The notes beneath the pieces were generated by a model, which made no database searches, was not told where the DNA came from, and saw only the letters and a list, made by a program, of their open reading frames with translations. A stretch of 64,000 nt of DNA, from positions 310,001-374,000 of the forward strand of contig NZ_FOLQ01000006.1 of the NCBI RefSeq assembly GCF_900112365.1, given 5' to 3'. How positions within the stretch are numbered: the first letter of the stretch is position 1; each line of letters starts with the position of its first letter. Of this stretch, positions 27,503 to 36,468 are shown piece after piece. The position numbers and the translations under genes are program-made. This stretch comes from Spirosoma endophyticum. GTDB lineage: Bacteria > Bacteroidota > Bacteroidia > Cytophagales > Spirosomataceae.

Positions 27503-28153
27503 TTACTGGCAAAGTTGGTTGTATGCGGCCACCATTTCGCCAAATCCACGCCAGTCCCGGCGCGTAGCGGTCGGGTAGTTTTGCATGAAGGTTGGACAGT
27601 CGCCAAACAAACGGTCATGAACGGTCTCCATCTCTCCCCGCTTCGCCACGAATGCGTCGCTCCGGTTTTTCAGCGCAATGTAGCTGAGGTCCTGATAGTC
27701 GACACCCAGCACAAAATTACCAAAGGAATATTCGGTCGTTTTCTTCCAGCCTGCTACGTCGAAATAAAGGGCAATGTTGCCGCCAGCGGGAGTCAGGCGT
27801 TCCAGTAGCATCGGCTTGTCTTTGCGCCGTGGATTGGGAACGCGCTCAAAAATGATCATCTCCCGGTCGCGGGGAATGCTGCCCGTCGAATAGGCAAAGT
27901 CGGGCAATCGTTGCGCAATGAGTATAAGGTCATCACCTTTCAATTTCAATTTAGCATTATCGCCCGTCTTAATGATAATGCTGGCGGGGGAATCGTTCAC
28001 CAGCGACCCGACCCGCACCTGCCCACGAATCGTATCGTTCTGCGTCGTTACTACGTAGCCCTCTGTCCACATCGTGATGGCACCGACGGGCATATATTGC
28101 GTGTTACCGGCCAGGCTAATGAGCAAGGTACTGATGACAAAAAAAGCTTCCAT
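27503..28153 (-). CDS. Secreted protein of unknown function
   Basis: 216 aa from the ATG at 28153. The frame extends upstream to 28330, but the internal start gives a signal-like N-terminus (MEAFFVISTLLISLAG) and has a TAGTTTTG -7 box 22 bp ahead, while the longer form would run into the adjacent gene. After the signal come mainly beta-type segments, including WTEGYVVTTQNDTIRGQVRVG, which resembles secreted Bacteroidota proteins with a small N-terminal beta domain. I do not recognise a catalytic motif. It ends just before the hydrolase promoter region. Confidence 0.75.
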   Translation of the reverse strand: MEAFFVISTLLISLAGNTQYMPVGAITMWTEGYVVTTQNDTIRGQVRVGSLVNDSPASIIIKTGDNAKLKLKGDDLILIAQRLPDFAYSTGSIPRDREMIIFERVPNPRRKDKPMLLERLTPAGGNIALYFDVAGWKKTTEYSFGNFVLGVDYQDLSYIALKNRSDAFVAKRGEMETVHDRLFGDCPTFMQNYPTATRRDWRGFGEMVAAYNQLCQ

Positions 28154-28174
28154 AAGGCCAATGGTTGGTGTCAA

Positions 28175-28182
28175 CAAAACTA
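28175..28182 (-). promoter_or_regulatory. -7 box TAGTTTTG
   Basis: Exact TAnnTTTG on the minus strand, 22 bp before the chosen ATG at 28153. It supports the shorter start of the unknown secreted protein. Confidence 0.4.
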
Positions 28183-28298
28183 ATCGACACGCCAGGGCGA
28201 CAGAAGGACCATCTGACTGAACTGTAAAATGGGCGGCATGAATTGAGGAAAGACTATACAAGATCAACAGAATTTGGCAATCCCATTGATCCACGTAC

Positions 28299-29054
28299 TT
28301 ACATTCTCGAAGGTGTTTTAACGATCGCAAACCGCTGTAAAAATAGTTTGTGATTATTTTCCGGAAACTGAACAGGCGCTTTCCGGCCCTTTACGTAAAA
28401 CTGATTTTTTTCAATGCGCTCCACAAACTGCAAATTCACTAACAGGGATCGCGATAGATTGTAGAAGTTGGGATTCGTAAAAAACTGCGCTATATAGCCC
28501 AGATTCATGGAGAAAACCTGCTTCTGTTCTTCATTCAGTAAATAGACTTCAACATAAGCCCTATCGGCCTGTAAGAAGAGAACCTCGTTTTTATTGATTT
28601 TGACATACCCTTTCCCTTGATCTACAGGCAGGTACAGGCTATCCGACAAAAAAGGATCAACCGAATTAGCCTGGGTAGCCTGGTAATTATAATAGGCTAA
28701 TTCGACCTGAATCGCTAATTCCTTATGGCGAAAGGGTTTAAGAAGATAAGCCGCGGGGCGCGTCTGTTGGGCCCGTAATATGGTCGGCTGCTCCGAGTGC
28801 CCGGTCAGATAAATTATGGGGATTGCCTGCTTTGCCAGCAGCCGGAGGGCAAGATCAATACCATCTTCGGCCGAATGCTCCAGGTGGATATCTATTAATA
28901 CCAAATCGGGTGGATTGATACGTACCGACGTTAAGGCTGCGGGTGAATTACGGGTGATGTCCGTTACTTCATGGCCCGCTTTTTCCAGCGTTTCCCGAAT
29001 GTCGTGGGCTGTTACCAGCTCGTCTTCAACAATCAGAATTTTGAGCGATTTCAT
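28299..29054 (-). CDS. LytTR-family response regulator
   Basis: 251 aa. The receiver domain (about 1-125) has E10-D11, phospho-acceptor D55 in LIDIHL and the KPF motif (LLKPFRHKE). A LytTR DNA-binding domain follows (about 148-250) with INKNEVLFLQADRAYVEVYL, the FYNLSRSLLVNLQFVERI segment and a final KGRKAPVQFPENNHKLFL. LytTR proteins bind short direct repeats spaced by about two helical turns. The kinase gene ends 10 bp upstream on the same strand, so this is a two-component operon with the kinase first. Three direct repeats at a 21-bp period lie upstream of the operon (see 30922-30972). Confidence 0.95.
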   Translation of the reverse strand: MKSLKILIVEDELVTAHDIRETLEKAGHEVTDITRNSPAALTSVRINPPDLVLIDIHLEHSAEDGIDLALRLLAKQAIPIIYLTGHSEQPTILRAQQTRPAAYLLKPFRHKELAIQVELAYYNYQATQANSVDPFLSDSLYLPVDQGKGYVKINKNEVLFLQADRAYVEVYLLNEEQKQVFSMNLGYIAQFFTNPNFYNLSRSLLVNLQFVERIEKNQFYVKGRKAPVQFPENNHKLFLQRFAIVKTPSRM

Positions 29055-29064
29055 ATAAATCGTG

Positions 29065-30813
29065 TTATATTTTTTTCCACTTGGTGGCAGTGGGAAGTAG
29101 GTTAAATACCATGTCGAACGTCATGCCGCCTTTGTTTCCGATCCGATACGTTCCATACAGTTGCTCCACTTGCATCTGAATCAGGCGCATGCCAAATGAT
29201 TTTAAGGGCAATGAAGACTCGTCCAACCCTTTCCCGTTATCAGCTACTTCCAGACGAAATGTAGTTTTATCTAAAGAGGCCTCTATTCGTAGCGCAGGGC
29301 ATGGGTGTTCGGGAAAGGCATACTTGCAGGCATTCGTAATCAGCTCATTCACAATTAGTCCAACGCGCATAATGTAGTCGGCGGGTAGGGTGAGGGCAGG
29401 CGGAATCTGGCAGGTAACCTCAACCTGATCCAGTTCGAACGTCTGCAATCCCATTTTGATCAGTTCCCGGATGAAGTCAGCTAAATTGACTGCAGCGAGA
29501 TTTTCGTCATCATAGAGTTTACGCTGAAGCAGGCTCATTACTTCGATACGTCGCTGGCTGTCTTCCACCGCATTTCTGGCACTTTCGTCTGAAAGGCGAT
29601 TCGACTGTAAACTCAGCAGGCTCGATACTAACTGTAAATTATTTTTAACGCGGTGGTTTTGCTCCTGCACTAAGGCCGCGTTGTGCAGGCTAAGGCGCCG
29701 ATTTTTCCGTGACAGCCGGTAAAAAGCACCACTTGCGATTACGGTTCCCAGCAGCAACGTCGAAAGCACCATCAGAAACCGCTGCTGTGTCTGCTGATTT
29801 TCTTTACTGAGTGCCAGTTCCCGATGCTGACTTTTTAGCTGCGCTTCTTTTTTTTCGATATCATATTCTACACTCAGGCGAGAAACGGCGCCATCCCGGT
29901 CAGCTATCATTTGTCCCTGTTCGTAGGTTCGCACCAGTTGCGCTTGCTCAAAGGCTTTTTCCCAGTCTTTTTTTTGCTGGTAATATTGCAGACATGCCTC
30001 GGCAAATGACTTTTCAGTATAAAACTCCCTAATATTCAATGCCTTATACATTCGTTCTGCTTCCTGCAACAACGGGAAAGCCTCATCAGGCTGATTAAAT
30101 CGGAGATAGGTCAAGGCCAGCTCCTGCACTGTCTTGGCCTGATTATGGGTATGGCCTATTGCCTTATACTGCGCCAGGGCTGTTCTATAGTATTGAAATG
30201 CTTTGACGTTTCGCTGATATCTGTATAGTTCACCGAATGTGCTACTGACCGCAGCAATACCGAGCGTATCTTTTGATTCATAAGCTATACGCTCATTCAG
30301 CTTACAGTAATAGAACAGGCTATCCTGCAATGGGTGTTTGCGGTTGTTGGCTAAACTATCGCGGCAAATGACAACGTATGCATTCCCAATAACCTGATAA
30401 GCAGATATGATTTGCCGTTTGGACCCATTGCGTACGTAAGCAAGGGCTAAACGCCCGTATTCCAAAGCTTTAGCTCCATTGGATTGGTCTATTTCCAACT
30501 TCGACAATCGTGTATAGATCCGGCTGACTTTGTCGAACTTGCGCTGTTGCTCCACAATCCGGAGTGACTTCACAAAGTAATTCTTGCCCTTCAGATAATC
30601 CCGGGCAGCTACATACACCTTACCGTACAAGTAGTACGCTTCTGCCATGAGCAGGGTGTCCTTCTTCGTTATCGCTTCCTGTTCAATTTCCCGGGCATAC
30701 CTAAGCTTGTCGGGTTGAAGGGGTAAGCTTTGGTATGGCTGGGCATTACTAGTACTGGTTCGGATGAGGAAAAACAAGAGCAGGAAAGCTGATTTGTTAC
30801 GATACGTTTTCAT
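29065..30813 (-). CDS. TPR-containing histidine kinase (HisKA_2 type), partner of the LytTR regulator
   Basis: 582 aa. A signal peptide (about 1-25) leads into a periplasmic TPR-like helical array (about 35-300), then a coiled coil (about 305-345), one transmembrane helix (344-366) and a HisKA_2 dimerisation domain with the phospho-acceptor His387 in EQNHRVKNNLQLVSSLL. The HATPase domain has GLIVNELITNACKYAF and VADNGKGLDE, ending with GMRLIQMQVEQL. This is the common Bacteroidota TPR-kinase type sensing a periplasmic signal. It is co-transcribed with the LytTR regulator. The ligand is unknown. Confidence 0.95.
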   Translation of the reverse strand: MKTYRNKSAFLLLFFLIRTSTSNAQPYQSLPLQPDKLRYAREIEQEAITKKDTLLMAEAYYLYGKVYVAARDYLKGKNYFVKSLRIVEQQRKFDKVSRIYTRLSKLEIDQSNGAKALEYGRLALAYVRNGSKRQIISAYQVIGNAYVVICRDSLANNRKHPLQDSLFYYCKLNERIAYESKDTLGIAAVSSTFGELYRYQRNVKAFQYYRTALAQYKAIGHTHNQAKTVQELALTYLRFNQPDEAFPLLQEAERMYKALNIREFYTEKSFAEACLQYYQQKKDWEKAFEQAQLVRTYEQGQMIADRDGAVSRLSVEYDIEKKEAQLKSQHRELALSKENQQTQQRFLMVLSTLLLGTVIASGAFYRLSRKNRRLSLHNAALVQEQNHRVKNNLQLVSSLLSLQSNRLSDESARNAVEDSQRRIEVMSLLQRKLYDDENLAAVNLADFIRELIKMGLQTFELDQVEVTCQIPPALTLPADYIMRVGLIVNELITNACKYAFPEHPCPALRIEASLDKTTFRLEVADNGKGLDESSLPLKSFGMRLIQMQVEQLYGTYRIGNKGGMTFDMVFNLLPTATKWKKI

Positions 30814-30921
30814 CCAACACGGTGGTAAAGTTCCTCGACAGGCAGCTATGAGTGCGGGTAAATGTAGGACTTTTGAACCGACTGCTTCTCTGCCAATTCC
30901 TGATTTTTTGCACTAAAAACG

Positions 30922-30972
30922 ATTCGGAAAGCAATTGCCTTCGTTCGGAAAGAGCTTGCGCTCATTCGGAAA
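30922..30972. promoter_or_regulatory. Three TTCGGAAA direct repeats at exact 21-bp period
   Basis: ATTCGGAAA at 30922-30930, GTTCGGAAA at 30943-30951 and ATTCGGAAA at 30964-30972. The period is exactly 21 bp, two helical turns. The site lies in the 344-bp gap between the divergent kinase gene (starts 30813) and lipoprotein gene (starts 31158). LytTR proteins bind direct repeats with this kind of spacing, so this is a candidate operator of the adjacent LytTR system. Nothing else is evident in the gap. Confidence 0.45.
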
Positions 30973-31157
30973 TTATCCTAAAAGCAAGCCCGAAATATGA
31001 CTAGAATTGAGTGAGCTAAATACCGGCGAATGTACCTCAAATTACAACAATGGAAAAACGGATCTTAATTTCCGACTGAAGTCTTTCTCATAAGAATTAG
31101 TACACCCAAACGGACCGCCGGACCTTCCTCTTACCCTTTGTAGTTCATTGGTTCAAC

Positions 31158-32261
31158 ATGAAAAAAGCATTTTTCTTACTCTTATTCCCAGGCCTATTTT
31201 GGGGGTGCAGCCAGAAATCGATTGACCCATACGCACCTACCAGCCGTCCCGTTGGCGAATGGAAAGCAGAAGTCGGTGGCGCCGGGGGATTTACGAACTA
31301 CAATTCACTCAAGAATTTTCAATACAATTTCGACGTACCCACCGGAAATCAGAAGATAAACATACGGCTTACATCCGGCGATATCAATGTTCAATATGCG
31401 CTGTTTGACGCATTTGATCTGCCGATCGATGTACAAGGGAAAGGGCAGGATTTAAGCAAACAATACACGCTCGATGCGGGTACGTATCGCATCGTAGTAA
31501 CGGCTGAACGGCAGGCTGTTGGGCGGTTCTCACTGTCTTTAGAAGGCACACAAGGCGGGGCTACCCTAATTTCTTCGACAGTACTGCAGTCCAAACTGGA
31601 CTGGGGACCATTGGGCGGAGGAGGAAATGAGGTAACCATTAAGAATCGCTTCTATTCGGTGGACGTTACTGAGGATGGTACCGGTTTCGATGTCGAACTC
31701 GAATCGCCTGATACCGATGCCGGGATTTGGGTGTATGATCTACCCAGCAGGCAATTTACTACGTCACGGCAAGGGCGCTATGCCTATGAAATCAGGACCG
31801 TTACTAAAGGGACGTACCTGATGATGGTCGCTACGACCAAACGGGGTAGCACCGGCAGTTACAACCTGCGGGTAACGGGGAAAGTCGCCAATCTGACTAG
31901 CGTCGAATCTCAGTCCATGGTCGTAACAGGGCAGTGGTCAGCCACCAGCAAGGCGGACCAGAACAAACTCGCTTACGACGAATATACCCTGCAGGTGAAC
32001 GATGACGGGGCCAATATGCTGGACCTCGAAATCTCGTCCAGCGACACCTTCGTTGAACTCTATCTGCAATCTGTTGGCGGAGCAACCATTTCGATTCCCT
32101 CACAGGCATCTGCGCAGAACAAGTCGTATAAAATTGTCCAGTCGACGCTATCAAAAGGACTTTACAAAATAACGGCTCGTACCTCGACATCGGCAAAAGG
32201 GAAATATGGGAGCTATACGCTCAACGTGGTTGGTCGTTTCTCCGACTTCAAAAAACTTTAA
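31158..32261 (+). CDS. Lipoprotein with three PPC-like beta domains
   Basis: 367 aa. The signal peptide ends in a FWGC lipobox (Cys at 17). Three tandem beta-sandwich units follow (about 30-130, 145-245, 250-362), each with the pre-peptidase C-terminal (PPC) pattern: a strand with YxFDV or YSVDV, a TFVELYL-type strand, and a closing L(D/K)AGTYRIVVTA or KGTYLMMVAT strand and SLxLEG or NLRVTG end. PPC domains are usually attached to secreted enzymes; here they stand alone on a lipoprotein. Function is unknown, perhaps adhesion or binding. The propeller gene follows after 28 bp, so the two are probably one operon, possibly controlled by the repeats at 30922. Confidence 0.78.
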   Translation: MKKAFFLLLFPGLFWGCSQKSIDPYAPTSRPVGEWKAEVGGAGGFTNYNSLKNFQYNFDVPTGNQKINIRLTSGDINVQYALFDAFDLPIDVQGKGQDLSKQYTLDAGTYRIVVTAERQAVGRFSLSLEGTQGGATLISSTVLQSKLDWGPLGGGGNEVTIKNRFYSVDVTEDGTGFDVELESPDTDAGIWVYDLPSRQFTTSRQGRYAYEIRTVTKGTYLMMVATTKRGSTGSYNLRVTGKVANLTSVESQSMVVTGQWSATSKADQNKLAYDEYTLQVNDDGANMLDLEISSSDTFVELYLQSVGGATISIPSQASAQNKSYKIVQSTLSKGLYKITARTSTSAKGKYGSYTLNVVGRFSDFKKL

Positions 32262-32289
32262 CACTCATTCATTACGTAATTCAAACCTT

Positions 32290-33234
32290 ATGAATCTTAC
32301 CAAGGGCGCTTTAGTCGTCACACTATTCAGTATGTCAAGCCATCTGATGGCGCAAGTTCCAAGTGTACCGGGTATAACGGGCAACGCGGAAAACCTGACT
32401 CGCGAAACCTCCGACGCTTCTCAGGAATTTTTTGCCAGGGTTAGCCCTGATGGTAAGTTTCTATTATACAATGCCATCGACGTATCATACTCCCTCGGTT
32501 TGACCAATGGAAGAATTGAAGTAAAGACCAACAAAAACTACCGTATTGTTCGTAAAGAGATTGGAAAGCCTATCACGAATCCACTGGTTAACAACGCAGC
32601 GTACCCAACCTGGTTACCCAATAATACAGGCGTCATTTTCAGCTACATAAAGCCTGAAAAAGCAGTAATTGTGCGATCAGATATTAACGGCGTGGGATTA
32701 AACTACATTTCGCCAGGAGCCATGGGCGAAGATGATGCTGAACCTGTTGTATTGAAAGACAATTCCAAAATTCTCTTTACAACCAAGATGAGTAACAGTC
32801 GTATGATTTGCTCGATGGACATGAAAGGAGGAAATTATTCCGTCATTACGGAGGGCGCTCACCTCAGTTTGAATCCCCTCAACAACAATAGAATTATTTA
32901 TAACATTATGGTTGGGAAAACCATGCAGGTGTTTACAATGGACCTTAAAACCGGCGAGAAAACCCAATTGACTACGGGGGATTACAACAACCGGGATGGC
33001 GCTTTCTCAAGAGATGGTAAATACATTGCCTTTGCCAGTAACCGCGAGAACCCGAAGAAACAGAACAAGCATATTTACGTCATGAAAGCTGATGGCAGCG
33101 ACCTGGTCCAGATCACGCAGGGAGAAACCGACGAAAGTGATCCTACCTGGGGCGATAGCAATTTGTTATTTTTCAGTTCGAATGCCGAAAAAAATTACAA
33201 CATCTGGAAGGCAAATATAAAATTCAATAAATAG
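32290..33234 (+). CDS. Secreted TolB/WD40-like beta-propeller protein
   Basis: 314 aa from the ATG at 32290, which is followed by a signal peptide (NLTKGALVVTLFSMSSHLMAQ). The frame is open further upstream, but only inside the preceding gene. The mature part has repeated TolB-type blades: FFARVSPDGKFLLYNA, YPTWLPNNTGVIFSYI, LKDNSKILFTTK, FSRDGKYIAFASNREN, and ESDPTWGDSNLLFFSSN. Proteins of this type are periplasmic and often take part in protein-protein contacts rather than catalysis. It is transcribed with the PPC lipoprotein and the unit ends at the hairpin at 33287. Confidence 0.82.
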   Translation: MNLTKGALVVTLFSMSSHLMAQVPSVPGITGNAENLTRETSDASQEFFARVSPDGKFLLYNAIDVSYSLGLTNGRIEVKTNKNYRIVRKEIGKPITNPLVNNAAYPTWLPNNTGVIFSYIKPEKAVIVRSDINGVGLNYISPGAMGEDDAEPVVLKDNSKILFTTKMSNSRMICSMDMKGGNYSVITEGAHLSLNPLNNNRIIYNIMVGKTMQVFTMDLKTGEKTQLTTGDYNNRDGAFSRDGKYIAFASNRENPKKQNKHIYVMKADGSDLVQITQGETDESDPTWGDSNLLFFSSNAEKNYNIWKANIKFNK

Positions 33235-33286
33235 CCAGATACTTTTTATAATCCACTTTCCGCTTCTCTCCACATCATTAAAATTG

Positions 33287-33322
33287 CAAACGGCTAGCCT
33301 TAACGTCAAGGCTAGCCGTTTG
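33287..33322. terminator. 15-bp perfect hairpin
   Basis: Arms 33287-33301 (CAAACGGCTAGCCTT) and 33308-33322 pair perfectly around a 6-nt loop, 52 bp after the propeller stop. The rest of the gap to 33558 holds only the promoter noted below; the short frames there overlap this hairpin and are not believed. Confidence 0.8.
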
Positions 33323-33470
33323 TATTTCATCCATTTCTCCTACCTTATTGTATCTACAAACCTAGTCATCAAAGCCGAGCGAAATCAGAAAATGGGATTC
33401 GAGGGCCAGCACAAACCAATACGTTATTTCCGCTACTTGTTTACCCATACCTACCGACTGCCAACTCAGG

Positions 33471-33502
33471 TTGGATGTGCTCTTTACCCTTTTCTAGCTT
33501 TG
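33471..33502 (+). promoter_or_regulatory. Promoter with TTG and TAGCTTTG boxes
   Basis: TAGCTTTG at 33495-33502 matches TAnnTTTG exactly, and a TTG lies 21 bp upstream at 33471-33473. The start of the next gene follows about 56 bp downstream. Confidence 0.5.
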
Positions 33503-33558
33503 ACGAGGTTTACAGCTAATTACTATTCCTCTACCCAAACCAAACAACTCCGTCATCC

Positions 33559-34110
33559 GTGAAAACTATGGCTTTTGCCCTACTACTGGGGTATTTATTG
33601 AGTACCGGCCCCGTTCTGGCCGATTGTCCACCCGTTATCATGAACGAAAAACTGCATGGCCTTTTGCCTCTCGTCAATCAGAAAGTAACGTACTCAGAGA
33701 TCATCGATTGCGGCAGCGTATCACAAGGCGATCTGTTCCGACGGTCCAGATTGTGGATCGCTCAATCCTTTCATTCGGCGAAGGACACTTTTGCGTTGAG
33801 CGATAAAAAAACCGGTGATTTAGTCAGTCGGTCTACGCAGGTGGTTACGATGCCTCGTTCGGAGAGTTCGGCAGGTGGCATCTATTCATTCCGGTATAGC
33901 CTCGTGGTTGAGTGCACCAATCGAAAATATCGGGTAACCATTAGCCAGATTGATCTGGAGGAAAGTACTACGTCCCGCCCTACGCCCATCGAAACCTATT
34001 GCCAGAAGAATGACAAAGAACTTCAGGTGATCTATGCGGAACTCGACAAACAACTCAGGAAGGTACTGACTGATTTTCAGGAAAACGTAAAAAACTACAA
34101 AGCCTTTTGA
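33559..34110 (+). CDS. Secreted protein of unknown function
   Basis: 183 aa from a GTG at 33559; the ATG three codons later would also work, but the GTG keeps a Lys ahead of the hydrophobic signal (AFALLLGYLLSTGPVLA). The mature part has three or four Cys, a VVTMPRSESSAGGIYSFRY segment and a helical C-terminus with YAELDKQLRKVLTDF. It resembles DUF4468-type secreted proteins of Bacteroidota in its layout (beta part with TBP-like fold), but I cannot confirm this. The next gene starts 8 bp after its stop. Confidence 0.7.
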   Translation: MKTMAFALLLGYLLSTGPVLADCPPVIMNEKLHGLLPLVNQKVTYSEIIDCGSVSQGDLFRRSRLWIAQSFHSAKDTFALSDKKTGDLVSRSTQVVTMPRSESSAGGIYSFRYSLVVECTNRKYRVTISQIDLEESTTSRPTPIETYCQKNDKELQVIYAELDKQLRKVLTDFQENVKNYKAF

Positions 34111-34118
34111 TTGGGCCG

Positions 34119-34610
34119 ATGACTTCGTTCATGAACCGAACTACCGCTTACCTGATTGGCCCTGAACTAATCTGGATACTCATGTTTGCCTTTGCCGGGA
34201 TCTTTGTTGCCGTGAATCAGCCCATCAGCAGCTTAGGGCATTGGAAGGTCATGTTTTTGAATCTGTTTCTGCCCGCTATTGGCGTTATGCTGGCTTTTGC
34301 ACCCTTTTTCTGGACGCCCGGCAATCCGTGGTGGTGCTTAGCCCGCATCATGCTGGTCAGCCTGCTCGGTGTGGTGGGTCTGGTATTTTTTCTCAGCAAA
34401 GCAGCCAGTTACCAGGATGTTCGTGATGTTGGTATTATCCTGGGGTCGGTGGCGTTCATTGCTATGGGATGGACAGTGCTGGGATTTATGGGAGGTATTG
34501 CCGGGCTGTTTTTGATCTCCCACTGGGCTTACCTACCCGTATTAAAATGGATACTGATTCTGTTTGCTCTGTTTATGCTCTTTTTGGTTGTCTGGTGGCG
34601 AATAACCTGA
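34119..34610 (+). CDS. Small polytopic membrane protein, unknown
   Basis: 163 aa from the ATG at 34119; a TTG at 34107 overlapping the previous stop is possible. Four or five transmembrane helices: about 7-30, 40-62, 74-95, 103-125 and 130-160. No charged motif or catalytic site is evident. It is probably co-transcribed with the secreted protein upstream and ends 6 bp before the convergent phosphoesterase gene. Confidence 0.65.
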   Translation: MTSFMNRTTAYLIGPELIWILMFAFAGIFVAVNQPISSLGHWKVMFLNLFLPAIGVMLAFAPFFWTPGNPWWCLARIMLVSLLGVVGLVFFLSKAASYQDVRDVGIILGSVAFIAMGWTVLGFMGGIAGLFLISHWAYLPVLKWILILFALFMLFLVVWWRIT

Positions 34611-34616
34611 CCAAAC

Positions 34617-36371
34617 CTATAACGTAAAGCTCATTCGGCCAACAAGCCTGGTGCCAATAGAGGCAATGAACCAATACTGACCCGGCGTAGCGAGGTTGAC
34701 CTGCTCCAGTACCTGCGACGTATTGACGTACTGTTTTGAGAAGATAACCGTGCCATCACTGGTTGTCAGTTGCAGGTCAATTGTTACCGGATCGGGCATG
34801 GATGCTTTAATCGTGGCGACTCCAGTTGCGGGATCAGGATACAGTACGAGTTGACCATCAAACCGCAAATCGCCATTCTCTACGTTGACGATATACGTAT
34901 CGGTTAGGCAGCCTACATTATCGCTGACAGTATAGGTCGTTGACACTGTCGGTGATACGTTGATTGTGCGGTTTGTCTCGCCAGTACTCCACCGGTAAGT
35001 ACCCGGCCATGAAGCCGTTAACGACACCGGATTACCAGAACTATAGCTAAGTGTCTGCTGCTTATTAACCTGCTTGAACATCGTAAACTTGTCTTTTACG
35101 GTGCCATCGGTGGCCAGCCACTGAGCATCCAGCCGGTTATCGGTTACGTCAATCAGCATGGAACCGCCTACCGTATTGTTCGAGTACACCATGGCCGGAT
35201 GCGGATACCCATTGCCGTTTCCGCCTAACTGACCACCGCTGCCCGCCACTACGTAGACCACGCCCGACAGTTTATTGACAATGGGGCAGGAATTGGCAGA
35301 ACCATCATATTGGGCGGAACTGGTCGACACGGCATGTTGATTTGTGTTGAACGTATTGGCCAGGCCATAGTGCCCTTTTATCAGGTACGTCCGTTCATAG
35401 ATATGGCTGTGACCGCTCAGGACAAGGTCGACGTTAAAGCGTTCCAGAATAGGAACAAGTTTCCGACGTAGTTGCGTCTGATCATCAAATACGTCAGAAT
35501 CCCGAGAGCCTTTGCTGTAGGGCGGATGGTGAAAGAAAACGATCGTCCAGGGTTGATGATTGGCGGCTAAATCGAGCTTGAGCCACTGTACCTGATGGCC
35601 CGTTGTATCGTAAAGTCGCCCGTCATCCTGACCTTCAGAATCCAGCGAAACGACATGCACATTGGCGTAATCGAATGAGTAGTTGAGCTTTGAACCCGAC
35701 GGTACACCCCCGGCTTCAGCCTGTTGCGGAACGGTAATTAGTTTAAAATAGTCGATATTCAGGTTGGTGGGTACATCGGCATACTCATGATTGCCGGGCG
35801 TTGACCAGGCGGGCAAGTGCTTTAAAATGTCGTTGTATATGGTGAATAATCGTTGCTGGTATTGGGAATCGTACCCCTGATCGTAGGCATTATCGCCGAG
35901 CCAGAGCCAAATGTCGGCCGGATGACTCTGAGCCGCTTGCCGGTATTGATCGAGCACCTGAAACTGGTTTACGGTACTACTACCGAAATCACCCAGTGCC
36001 CAGATACGAACAGGTACCGTTGATCCGGCAACGGGCGACGTCCGGAAATATTGATCACTGGATACCATTAAATCGCCTGCCGACGAACCGACAGCATAAA
36101 AATATTGGGTGGCTGGTTGCAGGTCTGTTAATGTAACAAGGTGCTCGGTCGTTGCCGCAGGATCGGTCGTTTGCTGAGTAAGTTGCGAAAGATCAGCGCC
36201 AAAGCGAACGCGACTATCTGTCGGCAGATCGGTTCGCCAACGGATGGTGATACCAGTAGGCGTAACGGTTTGCAGATAGGGCGACCGAGTGACTGATTGG
36301 GCGATAGTCGTCAGTTTCATGACGGTTAAGCCAAGTAGCAGTACCCAACGGACTAGCGAAAGACGTAGCAT
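34617..36371 (-). CDS. Purple-acid-phosphatase-like metallophosphoesterase with T9SS sorting domain
   Basis: 584 aa from the ATG at 36371 (12 codons into the longest frame), which gives a clean signal peptide. An N-terminal fibronectin-like PAP domain (about 25-120: SPYLQTVTPTGITIRWRTDL) precedes the metallophosphoesterase core with ALGDFGSS, WLGDNAYDQGYD, STPGNHEYAD, VFFHHPPYSKGS and VLSGHSHIYER, which supply the two-metal ligands. A middle CWS-type linker follows, and the last 85 residues are a T9SS type A sorting domain (VLYPDPATGVATIKASM to a terminal TRLVGRMSFTL). The enzyme should be secreted and attached by the type IX system, releasing phosphate from organic phosphates outside the cell. 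Confidence 0.92.
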   Translation of the reverse strand: MLRLSLVRWVLLLGLTVMKLTTIAQSVTRSPYLQTVTPTGITIRWRTDLPTDSRVRFGADLSQLTQQTTDPAATTEHLVTLTDLQPATQYFYAVGSSAGDLMVSSDQYFRTSPVAGSTVPVRIWALGDFGSSTVNQFQVLDQYRQAAQSHPADIWLWLGDNAYDQGYDSQYQQRLFTIYNDILKHLPAWSTPGNHEYADVPTNLNIDYFKLITVPQQAEAGGVPSGSKLNYSFDYANVHVVSLDSEGQDDGRLYDTTGHQVQWLKLDLAANHQPWTIVFFHHPPYSKGSRDSDVFDDQTQLRRKLVPILERFNVDLVLSGHSHIYERTYLIKGHYGLANTFNTNQHAVSTSSAQYDGSANSCPIVNKLSGVVYVVAGSGGQLGGNGNGYPHPAMVYSNNTVGGSMLIDVTDNRLDAQWLATDGTVKDKFTMFKQVNKQQTLSYSSGNPVSLTASWPGTYRWSTGETNRTINVSPTVSTTYTVSDNVGCLTDTYIVNVENGDLRFDGQLVLYPDPATGVATIKASMPDPVTIDLQLTTSDGTVIFSKQYVNTSQVLEQVNLATPGQYWFIASIGTRLVGRMSFTL

Positions 36372-36468
36372 CGTGTAAAAAAAAGACAATAACAAATTAC
36401 ACAGCACTACAGAAAAGTTATGCCTAATAGACCTATTTTCAAGACATTACACAACAATTATCTAACGA

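Noticed and set aside
30922..30972. CRISPR or tandem-repeat array
   Set aside because: Only three short copies at a 21-bp period, which fits an operator far better.
33284..33562. A 92-residue open frame between the propeller gene and the next secreted-protein gene
   Set aside because: It runs through the perfect hairpin at 33287-33322 and over the promoter boxes, and its composition does not look like protein.
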